A stretch of 64,000 nucleotides of DNA from positions 124,001-188,000 of the forward strand of contig CATOTD010000009.1 in assembly GCA_951812995.1 (NCBI GenBank). The letters run 5' to 3'. The translations under genes were made by a program, and so were the position numbers. Every line of letters begins with the position of its first letter. The stretch's first letter is position 1. A model generated the notes under the pieces. The model was given only the letters and a program-made list of their open reading frames with translations, was not told the DNA's origin and searched no databases. Positions 47,748-56,082 of this stretch are shown here, piece by piece. This DNA is from an uncultured Gammaproteobacteria bacterium. Its GTDB lineage: Bacteria > Pseudomonadota > Gammaproteobacteria > Eutrophobiales > Eutrophobiaceae.

Positions 47748-48363
47748 AGATATAGACCCATTCATTAGACACGGAACGTGTACACCATTGCTTGTATGTA
47801 GCTTCCCATTGCCGTTTCAAACAACCCACGACATTGGCCGACAGCCCTTTAGCCTCGGGTCCGACAATCGCTTCCAGTGCACTTTGCATCTGGCCACTCG
47901 AAACACCTTTCAAATAAAGCCAGGGAATCGCCGCATCCAGGGTCGCTGTTCGCCGGATGTAGGGCGGTACAAGCAAAGATTGAAAACTCTCTGGCGTACC
48001 TTCACGGCGACAAATCTTCGGCACCTCGACGCTGACCTTGCCAACCCCTGTAATCACCTCTCGTTCGGGATGATGGCCACTGCGGACAACGCGCTGTCGT
48101 CCGTCAGCCGTCCTTTGATCATCATAATGCGTCATCAACTCATCTGGCTCTGCCTAGACCGCTTCGGTGATTAACTGCCTCGCACCAGATCTGAGTAGTT
48201 CTGTCAGTGGATCAATGCCCTCTGGTGTACCCGGATCAATCACAGTATTGTTTGTCATGTGTGGCGTACTCCTCTTGTTACTTTCGATTGCTAGACAAAA
48301 CCGATTCCAGCAAGATACGCCGCATACTTCAACCTCTTCAGACACCAGATTCGGTTGTAACTC
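47748..48363 (-). mobile_element. IS256-b N-terminal fragment inserted in actP
   Basis: The terminus GAGTTACAACCGAATCTGG (reverse strand, ending 48363) joins the actP sequence. The transposase starts at 48258 (MTNNTVIDPGTPEGIDPLTE), has a TAG near 48157 and continues RVVRSGHHPEREVITGVGKV, ESFQSLLVPPYIRRTATLDA to VSNEWVYIW, where IS5-I copy D cuts it. Confidence 0.87.
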
Positions 48364-48764
48364 TTCTGGCAATCATTTTGGGTATTTTATTTCAACATCA
48401 AAATGTTGCTTTTATTGCTGTGATGCCCATGGTTATTTCGGCCAGTGTCAATTTCCCTATCCTTATTCTGGCGATGTATTGGCGTGGATTAACAACAAGA
48501 GCGGCCGTGGCTGGCGGATTGATTGGCTTTGTTTCATCAATTTTATTGATTGTCGCAGGACCCAAGGTTTGGGTCAGTATTATTGGTGCTGAGTCGCCGT
48601 TATTTCCTTATGATTATCCGGCTTTATTTACGATGACCGCGGCATTTATCACGATTGTCGTTATCTCCTTGCTAGATAACAGTAGTGGCGCAAGGCAGGA
48701 CCGAGACAAGTTTGACCAGCAAGTACTAATGGCAGAATTGGGTCTGGATCCCAATAAAAAATAA
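48364..48764 (+). pseudogene. actP: Acetate permease ActP, C-terminal remnant
   Basis: The frame reads LAIILGILFQHQNVAFIAVM, SVNFPILILAMYWRGLTTRA, GPKVWVSIIGAESPLFPYDY, PALFTMTAAFITIVVISLLD and ends DPNKK. This matches the C-terminal quarter of ActP, the cation/acetate symporter of the solute:sodium symporter family, including the NFPxxxxxMYWxxLTTRxA and FPYxYPALF segments. About 130 residues remain; the N-terminal three quarters were lost at the IS256-b end, so acetate uptake by this protein is gone. Confidence 0.88.
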
Positions 48765-48836
48765 CGCTGCATCAAAGGCACGCAACAATCTGCATTTCAG
48801 AATGTTCATGGCACTGTAGCAATTCGTATCTATCAT

Positions 48837-48910
48837 TGGCTGGGGATAGAGGATTCGAACCTCTACTGACGGAGTCAGAGTCCGTAGTCCTACCATTAGA
48901 CGAATCCCCA
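48837..48910 (-). tRNA. tRNA-Gln (CTG anticodon)
   Basis: On the reverse strand TGGGGATTCGTCTAATGG opens the gene and CTATCCCCAGCCA closes it with an encoded CCA. The acceptor stem TGGGGAT/ATCCCCA is perfect. The anticodon arm ACGGA-CTCTGAC-TCCGT puts CTG at positions 34-36, reading CAG. The T arm AGAGG-TTCGAAT-CCTCT is perfect. Length 74. Confidence 0.96.
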
Positions 48911-49073
48911 AATAATTGGATGCCAGTGTATTTGAGCGTTCGGTTGTTTGCGCAACCGGGCCGTCATAAACCGCGGTTATTTAATGCGGTATGATTATCA
49001 ATCTTTTGGCCTTGTTATGACGATGCTGTTCAATGAAGAGGGTGCGTGTTACCAGCATTTTTTAGATTAAACA

Positions 49074-49973
49074 TTACTTCATCACTATCTTCAACGCTAC
49101 TTTGAAGGCATCTTCAAAGTGGAAATAGCGTGGCTCACCCGAGCTATACATATCGATTAAGAGTGCTTGTTGCGTATGATATTTAATGTCGCCTATGGCC
49201 AGCGGACCAATCCCGACCGCACCGCTTTTGCAGCTAGGAATGGGGACACCATTATCCAGCAGATTGATGCCAGCGACACCGGCAGGTGGGACGGCATTCA
49301 AATCAGCCGCGACCTTAAGTAGCTTTGTTGTAGCCAGTTGTTTTTCAGTTAAAATGCGTATGCCGGCCTTGGCGGCTGCAAAGACGACATCTGTCTCTTG
49401 CATTAGTTCATCGATATGGTCATTCACATCCCCTTTAATACCAACAAGGACCGTGCCGTAGCGCGTATTGCACAAGGCGGCGACTTTATGGGCCTTATCG
49501 CGCGCGCGACCAAGGATGGTGACATGGGCACCGAGCTTGGCCGCCAACACGGCTGATGAGGCACCCACAGGCCCGGTGCCACCCAAAACCAGGATGCGTT
49601 GTCCGGTCAGTTCTTCATTGTGTTGAATCTTGAGCTGGTTTGCGACAGCGGCGACCATTGCGGCTGAAGTGGTAAACGCACCGCTAGGATCGGCCAGTAT
49701 AGAAACTTCAAACGGGGGAGTCATGGCGGCTTTGGCGGCGTTAAAGATATCCATCGCCATGTGCATATCTTTGCCACCGATAAAGATACCGGTACGTTTT
49801 AATCCTCTAGGGCCGCGTGAGAAGATGGTGTCTTGAACGATCGTCGTGACTTCATCTAAACTAATGCCCAAATACGGCATCGCCGTCCAGCCCGCATCAA
49901 ACGCCATGTTGACATCAAATGCACTCAGATTTTTATCGGGGGTCACCATGTGCAACAGATATTTTTTTTCCAT
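49074..49973 (-). CDS. mtdB: Methylene-tetrahydromethanopterin dehydrogenase (MtdB type)
   Basis: MtdB oxidises methylene-H4MPT with NAD(P)+ in the formaldehyde-to-formate pathway of methylotrophs. The 299-residue protein starts MEKKYLLHMVTPDKNLSAFD and VNMAFDAGW, like MtdB rather than MtdA, then IFSRGPRGLKRTGIFIGGKD, DPSGAFTTSAAMVAAV, the Rossmann motif ILVLGGTGPVGASSAVLAAK and the closing AVPPAGVAGINLLDNGVPIP and GVGIGPLAIGD-like segment. An AAGGAGG ribosome binding site lies 7 bases before the ATG. It is not in a visible C1 operon; tRNA-Gln and the actP remnant are its neighbours. Confidence 0.9.
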   Translation of the reverse strand: MEKKYLLHMVTPDKNLSAFDVNMAFDAGWTAMPYLGISLDEVTTIVQDTIFSRGPRGLKRTGIFIGGKDMHMAMDIFNAAKAAMTPPFEVSILADPSGAFTTSAAMVAAVANQLKIQHNEELTGQRILVLGGTGPVGASSAVLAAKLGAHVTILGRARDKAHKVAALCNTRYGTVLVGIKGDVNDHIDELMQETDVVFAAAKAGIRILTEKQLATTKLLKVAADLNAVPPAGVAGINLLDNGVPIPSCKSGAVGIGPLAIGDIKYHTQQALLIDMYSSGEPRYFHFEDAFKVALKIVMK

Positions 49974-50098
49974 TGATTAACCTCCTTATGGTTAAGCTGA
50001 AAGCATAAACGCCAGCGGCAATAGTCGCCTGCAAGATAATACATTGCGTGGGATATGATGCGGCGGGATGATATTAATTGCAAAAAGCAGTTTCATGA

Positions 50099-50350
50099 TC
50101 ATGTTGATTTATTTTCCTCATGGACGATTTCTCCCTCAATCAGGTTGCCTTCTTCTGCATGCGTTGGATTATCTTTGAGCTTCGCAAGAATGATAGAGAG
50201 CACACCCAAAATAATCTCGTCAATAAACGGTATGAAATCAGGTATAAGTAGCGTCAGCGTGAATAATCCGAATACGATTAAAAATAAATTCTTAAACTTC
50301 AATTTATTGATGAATGGCAAAAATAGCGTGATGATCGTATGTGGCTTCAT
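50099..50350 (-). CDS. Small two-span membrane protein, DUF6116-like
   Basis: From the ATG at 50350 the protein (83 residues) reads MKPHTIITLFLPFINKLKFK and then NLFLIVFGLFTLTLLIPDFI and PFIDEIILGVLSIILAKLKD, followed by an acidic tail. The DFIPFIDEIILG pattern is typical of a small uncharacterised membrane family found in gammaproteobacteria. The upstream extension to 50434 is low-complexity and unlikely. Function unknown. Confidence 0.7.
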   Translation of the reverse strand: MKPHTIITLFLPFINKLKFKNLFLIVFGLFTLTLLIPDFIPFIDEIILGVLSIILAKLKDNPTHAEEGNLIEGEIVHEENKST

Positions 50351-50418
50351 ATTGTTATTATAGTAGCAGAGTTTGGGTGTGTATATCTTACTCGTCGTGA
50401 TACATGAGGTTAAAAAGT

Positions 50419-50586
50419 ATGAATAATAGTTCAATCACCAACGCGCAAATGGCGAAAGCCATTGAATACTTGCGGCAGCACGAGGATCCGCTACCGTTAC
50501 CAGAATGTGTACAATTTCTCAATAACACCTTTAATGCCGAAGCACTGCTGGCAAAGGGTAGCGTATCAGGAGGTCGGGATGCCTGA
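50419..50586 (+). CDS. Small hypothetical protein overlapping ogt
   Basis: Starts MNNSSITNAQMAKAIEYLRQ, then HEDPLPLPECVQFLNNTFNA; 55 residues, helical. Its stop (TGA at 50584-50586) overlaps the ogt start (ATG at 50579), so the two are translationally coupled. I do not recognise a family. Confidence 0.5.
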   Translation: MNNSSITNAQMAKAIEYLRQHEDPLPLPECVQFLNNTFNAEALLAKGSVSGGRDA

Positions 50587-51151
50587 CGTGATACTGCAAG
50601 CGGCAACGCCGGGTGAGAGGCAAGGGCAAGGGCTTACGATTGAATATGGGTTTAGTCCTAGTCCTTTTGGCAAATGCCTTATCGCGGACTCGCCGCGTGG
50701 CCTCGTCCGTCTTGATTTTGTTGATAACAATCAGCATCAGCAGGCAATCGATACACTGAAGGCTATGTGGAAACGCGCGGATATGAAGCCGCGCAATGAT
50801 CAAAGGGCCAGCGATCGCGCCGCGCAATTATTCAATATCTGCCACCAACCGGACGAACCATTGCGCGCGTTTGTAAAAGGCACAAATTTTCAATTAAAAG
50901 TCTGGCGGGCATTGTTGGAGATAGAGCCAGGTCAAGTGCTTAGTTATGGGCAGGTGGCCGAGCGCATCGGTCGGCCTGGTGCCGCTAGGCCCGTTGGTCA
51001 AGCCATTGGCGCGAATCCACTGGCGTATGTCATCCCCTGTCATCGTGTGATCGGTGCCAATCGCGCATTGGGTGGCTATGGTTGGGGTTTGAATCGTAAA
51101 CGCTTCATGCTTGCCTATGAAAATGTTCTCTATGAAGCAATACGACAATAA
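50579..51151 (+). CDS. ogt: Methylated-DNA--protein-cysteine methyltransferase (Ogt/Ada C-terminal type)
   Basis: The protein removes the methyl group from O6-methylguanine by transferring it to its own cysteine. The 190 residues contain TNFQLKVWRALLEIEPGQVL and SYGQVAERIGRPGAARPVGQ, AIGANPLAYVIPCHRVIGAN with the active-site Cys in PCHRV, and GGYGWGLNRKRFML. The ATG at 50579 has AGGAGG 6 bases upstream; the longer frame from 50462 lacks such a site. An N-terminal region (IEYGFSPSPFGKCLIADSPR) as in Ogt is present. Confidence 0.93.
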   Translation: MPDVILQAATPGERQGQGLTIEYGFSPSPFGKCLIADSPRGLVRLDFVDNNQHQQAIDTLKAMWKRADMKPRNDQRASDRAAQLFNICHQPDEPLRAFVKGTNFQLKVWRALLEIEPGQVLSYGQVAERIGRPGAARPVGQAIGANPLAYVIPCHRVIGANRALGGYGWGLNRKRFMLAYENVLYEAIRQ

Positions 51152-51251
51152 ATCGCGCAGTGTGTTTACCAAAATAGACGCGAGGCTAGCGGCTACAAGT
51201 TTGTAGTAGCGGCGTGTGTCATGCTTGGCCCACACCCGCGGTCATTAAATC

Positions 51252-51546
51252 TTATTGTGTTGCGGCGGTTGTGGACTGGGGAGCTTCGAGTTCGCCGCGA
51301 ATGTCTGCGATCTCGGCCAAGATGCGCGCTTTATCAGCGGCACTGATGCCATCAGCCAACAACCGTCTAACTTCTTCAGAGTCCGCCCGTTCCAAGGGGG
51401 TTCGGCCATCCTCATCTTGGACATTGACATCGGCACCAACGGCTATGAGTGCCGTCATCACCACTGGATTTTCGTTGCCAGATGCCGCCGCGTGCAAGGG
51501 GATGTGCTGTTTATTTCTTTCAGCATTATATTGAGCGACGGCATCG
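51252..51546 (-). pseudogene. Ankyrin-repeat protein, C-terminal fragment
   Basis: The reverse-strand frame from the IS481 edge reads IPLHAAASGNENPVVMTALI, AVGADVNVQDEDGRTPLERA and then a helical tail. The LHAAA...GAxVNxQDxDGRTPLxxA pattern is one to two ankyrin repeats. The 5' part of the gene was lost at IS481 copy C. Confidence 0.75.
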
Positions 51547-51864
51547 TGTGGAACCTAAATAGGTTGTTCATGGAAATGGCTATCCGAGAGATGGGTGGTT
51601 GATTTTCTATACTAGCGTGAGGTCGATGCCAGTTGTAGTCATGAATCCACGGTAGTAGTGCTTTGGCCCTAAAGATGAGAAGTTTGATAACGCATCGCAT
51701 AGGCCTACTCTCTGAGCATTGTTTGTATGCATCGCTCGGCCTTGCCGTTGGTTCTTGGTGTGTAAGGCCGAGTAAACAGGTGGGCGATACCCATTGCCTT
51801 GAATACCCTGTTGAAGAACTTTGCTCAATACCCCGAGCCATAGTCGGTCATCACCTGCTCAATC
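51547..51864 (-). mobile_element. IS481-family element copy C (318-bp fragment)
   Basis: It keeps the TGTGGAACCTAAATAGGTTG end at 51547 and about 300 bases of the transposase C-terminal region (PWIHDYNWHRPHASIENQPP). At 51864 it switches abruptly to the IS256-b terminus. Confidence 0.85.
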
Positions 51865-52428
51865 GAGTTATAACCGAATCTGGTGTCTGAATAGGTTGAA
51901 GTATGCGGCGTGCCTTGCTGAAATCGGTTTTGTCTAGCAATCAAAAGTAACAAGAGGAGTACGCCACACATGACAAAAGATACTGTGATTGATCTGGGTA
52001 CACCAGAGGGCATTGATCCACTGACAGAGTTACTCAGATCTGGTGCGAAGCAGTTAATCACCGAAGCTGTCCAGGTAGAGCCAGATGAGTTGATGAGGCA
52101 GTATGATGATCAAAAAACGGCTGACGGACGCCAGCGCGTTGTCCGCAGTGGCCATCATCCAGAACGAGAGATCATCATCGGGGTTGGCAAGGTCAGCGTC
52201 GAGGTGCCCAATATCCGTAGCCGTGAAGGTACGCCAGAGAGCTTTCAATCTCTGGTTGTACCGCCCTACATCCGGCGCACAGCGACCCTGGATGCGGCGA
52301 TTCCCTGGCTTTATTTGAAAGGTGTTTCGAGTGGTCAGATGCAAAGTGCACTGGAAGCGATTGTCGGACTGGAGGCCAAAGGTTTATCGGCTAATGTCGT
52401 GGGTCGTTTGAAACGGCAATGGGAAGTT
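51865..52428 (+). mobile_element. IS256-b N-terminal part
   Basis: Terminus GAGTTATAACCGAATCTGG, then a transposase start at 51970 with MTKDTVIDLGTPEGIDPLTE, LLRSGAKQLITEAVQVEPDE, GVGKVSVEVPNIRSREGTPE and LSANVVGRLKRQWE. The frame is intact in this half and stops at IS5-I copy E. Confidence 0.87.
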
Positions 52429-53730
52429 GGAGACCTCGAACAACGCTGATTCTGGATGGATTTTGATGCGAGCACCAGTCGTTGTCACCCGCATAGTGGG
52501 TGTGAGAAGGTCAAGGTCGGTGGTATTTGAGGCAAAAGCGCGGCGTTTTGGCCTGCATAAGCAGGCAATTTCCGAATTTGGGCGGAGTCAGGCTGTGGCC
52601 TGTCGTCGCTCGTGGAAAATGAGACGGCGGAAGTTTGTAGCTCAGGTTGGCCATGGTCATGCGGACCTTCGCACGGGTTTGGCCGATTGAGCGGATGGTC
52701 AGAGCCATGGGCCCTTTCTCGTAGCCGAACACAGGCGCGGATGGCGGAGCGTGTCGCGTTGCCCCGACGAATATGCCTGGCCATGGGTTTGCCGCGTGGC
52801 TTCTTGCGGTGAATGTGTGAGCGGTACCCTTGCGCCTTCAGCCAAGCCTCATTCCTGGCCGAGCGGTACCCGGTATCGGCCCAAACCGCCTTCGAGCTGT
52901 TTGTCTCGTCCAGAACCGAGGAGCGTTCATGCCCGTCGTAGCGAGCCGCATTCGTGCCAGTCTCACCCCGGATGAAGCGCCATTTGCGGTCAATGGACAC
53001 GTGGTTCTTGTACCCAAAGTGCGGAACCGAAATATCGACAAGGCCAGTATCCTCCTCACCCTCCCTGGTCGTCTTGGCCTTTGAATACTTGACCGTCCAA
53101 CGTGCATCGGTGTCTTTCTGCGCTGCCTTGGACAGATCATCGGGCCAGATGTCAGATGCGGCCTCACCTACCTTGGCGCGCGCTTTCTCTGCTTTCGTCA
53201 TCCGCTGGCGCGGGGCAAAGACCAACGTGGCATCCATAATCTGACCGCCGGTCGGTTTGTATCCCCGCGCGCACAGCTGAGCTTCAAACGCGGCAAACAG
53301 GGCCTTGCAGACACCCGCCTAGGTCAGCTTCTCTCTGAAAAGCCAGATCGTCTTCTGATCAGGTGTCGGCTCCCCGATTTGAAATCCCAGGAACCGTAGC
53401 CAACTGAAACGGTCACGAATGAGAAACTCCATCCGCTCATCGCTCAGATTGTGCATCGAGGCCAACACCAGCACCTTGAACATCACAACGGCATCATAGG
53501 GCGGACGACCACCTTTGGGACGTTCCCCATAGCCAAGCGCTTCAACAAGAACTGGGCGAAACACTTCGAAATCAACGTGCCGCTCCAAAACCTCAAGCGG
53601 ATCTCCCATCGCCGAAAGCCGCGCCAAATGATCCGTCAAATCAAACAATCCAGGTGCGTGCATAAACAAAATCCTCCCACATCAAGTGAATCAGACCGTA
53701 CCACAAAATGTACGGTTTTTAGAGGCTTCC
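52429..53730 (-). mobile_element. IS5-family element, IS5-I copy E (1302 bp)
   Basis: Ends GGAGACCTCGAACAACG and, reverse strand, GGAAGCCTCTAAAAACCG. The transposase has an in-frame TAG after EKLT (53319 region) as in copy B, plus the shared late frameshift. IS256-b lies on both sides, but about 130 codons of IS256-b are missing between the flanks and there is no target duplication. Confidence 0.88.
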
Positions 53731-54201
53731 AACTGCCCAAGTCTGTCCAGGAGAAGGCGAGGCAAGGTCTGCATGACATTTGGATGGCAGAGGGCCGCGT
53801 TGACGCAGAGCAGGTGTTCGATGACTTTGAGGAACGTTTCGGTGCAAAGTATCCCAAGGCAGTGGCATGCTTATCGAAAGACCGTGATGCGTTGCTGGCA
53901 TTTTATGACTTTCCAGCAGAGCACTGGAGCCACATCAGGACAACGAATGTCACCCCGTCGAGATTTGCGACAATCCGGCATAGAACACGCCAGGCCAAAG
54001 GTTGTGTCACGCGGATTACGATGCTGACGATGATCTACAAGATGGAATTATGCGCAGAAGATTCCTGGCGCAAACTGAGGAGCTTCAGACACCTGGCGAA
54101 GGTGATTGGAGGCGTGAAGCTTAAAGATGGAATCGAGGTAACTGAGAACGACAAGGCCGCCGCATGATCAAATTATCAGACACTACTTTTGACAATAGCT
54201 C
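53731..54201 (+). mobile_element. IS256-b C-terminal part
   Basis: Starts within LPKSVQEKARQGLHDIWMAE and runs through AEHWSHIRTTNVTPSRFATI to KDGIEVTENDKAAA and the terminus ending TTTTGACAATAGCTC at 54201. The frame is open in this half. Confidence 0.87.
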
Positions 54202-54306
54202 AAAAATAACAGGTCTGGAATTTATTAAATTGGGAATTATATACTTTACTCCAATAAATAACCCATATAATCTAACATAAAAATGCAATAAAACGGAGGG
54301 TCATCA

Positions 54307-55236
54307 ATGAAAGACAATACCATATCCACATTTGAGTTATTTCGCCAGTTTCCGGATGCTGAAGCCGCTAGATTGTATTTTGAGGGACAACGCTGGGGAG
54401 ATTACATATCCTGTCCTCATTGTGGGGAATTTAAGCGTATTACCCCGCGCAAAGGAAAGCGGACAGGATATTACTTATGCCGGGACTGCAAGAGTGAGTT
54501 TACGGTGAGAACCGGCACTATCTTTGAACGTTCTCATGTTCCACTACATAAATGGCTATATGCTATTTACTTAACTGTCACCTCGCGCAAGGGCATATCT
54601 AGCTTGCAGTTATCTAAACAAATCGGAGTAACCCAAAAGACCGCCTGGTTTATGCAGGCCCGCATTCGTGAAACCTGTAACGATAATACAGATAATTTAC
54701 TTTCTGGCATTGTTGAGATCGATGAGACCTATATCGGTGGGAAGGAACATAACAAACACAAACACAAGAAAGCCCGCGCAGGCCGTGGCGTAGCTGGCAA
54801 GCAGGTAGTGGTCGGAATGCGTGAGCGCGGTGGCCGCACAAGGGCTAAGCCTATCCCATCAACTGATATACCGACCCTGCACAAAGAGATTGGCTGTTCA
54901 GTGGAATATGGTGCCACCATTTACACAGATGAACACAGGTCATATCAGCATTTACAGTCTGCTTATCAGCATGGTACGGTAACCCATAGTGCGGGAGAAT
55001 ATGTGGGTTCAAACAACATTCATACCAATAGCATTGAAAGTGTCTGGGCTTTACTCAAACGCGGTCTGTATGGGGTATGGCATCATGCCAGCACTAAACA
55101 CTTACATCGCTATGTGAACGAAGTGACTTTTAGACTGAATAACGGACCATGTAAGTTACCAACCAATCAACGTATAGAATCACTTATAAGCAACGCGATA
55201 GGTAAACGGATTACCTATCGCGAGGTGCTAGCATGA
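54307..55236 (+). CDS. IS1595 family (ISXO2-like) transposase, copy 2
   Basis: A 309-residue protein nearly identical to the one at 31705-32634 (changes include R14Q, N33Y and G41E). Zinc-ribbon cysteines and the DDE-type core (IVEIDETYIGGKEHNKHKHK, TIYTDEHRSY) are kept. Confidence 0.94.
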   Translation: MKDNTISTFELFRQFPDAEAARLYFEGQRWGDYISCPHCGEFKRITPRKGKRTGYYLCRDCKSEFTVRTGTIFERSHVPLHKWLYAIYLTVTSRKGISSLQLSKQIGVTQKTAWFMQARIRETCNDNTDNLLSGIVEIDETYIGGKEHNKHKHKKARAGRGVAGKQVVVGMRERGGRTRAKPIPSTDIPTLHKEIGCSVEYGATIYTDEHRSYQHLQSAYQHGTVTHSAGEYVGSNNIHTNSIESVWALLKRGLYGVWHHASTKHLHRYVNEVTFRLNNGPCKLPTNQRIESLISNAIGKRITYREVLA

Positions 55237-55255
55237 GCAAAGCAATGGAAATAGA

Positions 55256-55558
55256 ATGCGGATATACAGGACGATAATGAGAGCAGGTTACATCAAAGAC
55301 TATATAAGTGGTGAAGAAGTAAAAGCTACGCCAGAAGAAGTAGAAGCAGTACAAGTCTTTTCCGAAACACTTGTCGAAGATTACGGATACCCCAAAGAAC
55401 AATTACAAACACGACCACAGTGGCGTGTAAAAGTAAGGCCATCTGATACCAAAAAAGAGTATCCGCTTGATATTGCAGTATTCAACAAAGATAAAAAACC
55501 GATAAAAACCTTTTTATTGTCGTTGCGTGCAAACGAAAGACAAGAAAAGATGGTTTAA
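55256..55558 (+). pseudogene. IS1595 passenger (HsdR N-terminal domain-like), copy 2, frameshifted
   Basis: Same sequence as the passenger in copy 1 except the first residues (MRIYRTIMRAGYIKDYISGE). The same frameshift after KKPIKT is present, with VVACKRKTRKDG in the -1 frame. Confidence 0.7.
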
Positions 55559-55791
55559 CCCAAAATGGAGTGCAATTGAAAAATTGCATAAGGTAACAGG
55601 TGAGCATGGTGAGCTTGTTACTTGAAAAAACTAACAAATCATTGTGTTTGTATTTTGTAGTGAAGTTGGAGTTAAATATATAATTCCCATTAAATTCATA
55701 TTTATACAATAGTCTAAAGCGGTTTACTTGGTAATTGGAAAATACTTGCGCTTTCCCCTGCCGACGAAACAGTTTTTCTATACGTGATAAA

Positions 55792-56007
55792 TCAATCACG
55801 TTCAAAATCCACATTGTTTTTTGATACGCTGTAGTTGCTTGGTTTGCTTTCATAAAAGCCAAATTCAAGGACATTAAGCTGTCGCGTTTTTATATCCAGT
55901 CGAATCAAATTATCACCTTGCACAGGTTCATACCCTTGCCAGTATCGCTTACGTGGCAATGGCAGATGCGGATAAAACGCATAACGAGTGGGCATTTGAG
56001 CATGCAA
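55792..56007 (-). CDS. Hypothetical protein or remnant, 71 residues, divergent from smc
   Basis: The frame reads MHAQMPTRYAFYPHLPLPRK, RYWQGYEPVQGDNLIRLDIK and TRQLNVLEFGFYESKPSNYS. The protein-like composition suggests a real or formerly real gene, perhaps continuing in another frame (ILNVIDLSRIEKLFRRQGKA) toward the IS1595 edge at 55688. I do not recognise it. Confidence 0.35.
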   Translation of the reverse strand: MHAQMPTRYAFYPHLPLPRKRYWQGYEPVQGDNLIRLDIKTRQLNVLEFGFYESKPSNYSVSKNNVDFERD

Positions 56008-56082
56008 GAAATATGTAATCTGGAAGGCCCAAGAAAACCCGACAGTTTGGACAGCAGACTGGAACTTTAGTATTGTATTCCT

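Larger units (their letters stand above)
54232..55688 (+). mobile_element. IS1595-family element copy 2 with passenger gene (1457 bp, intact)
   Basis: Inverted repeats GGGAATTATATACTTTACTC and GGGAATTATATATTTAACTC (reverse) flank it, with an exact 8-bp target duplication ATTAAATT (54224-54231 and 55689-55696). Over its length it differs from copy 1 at only a few positions. Confidence 0.95.
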
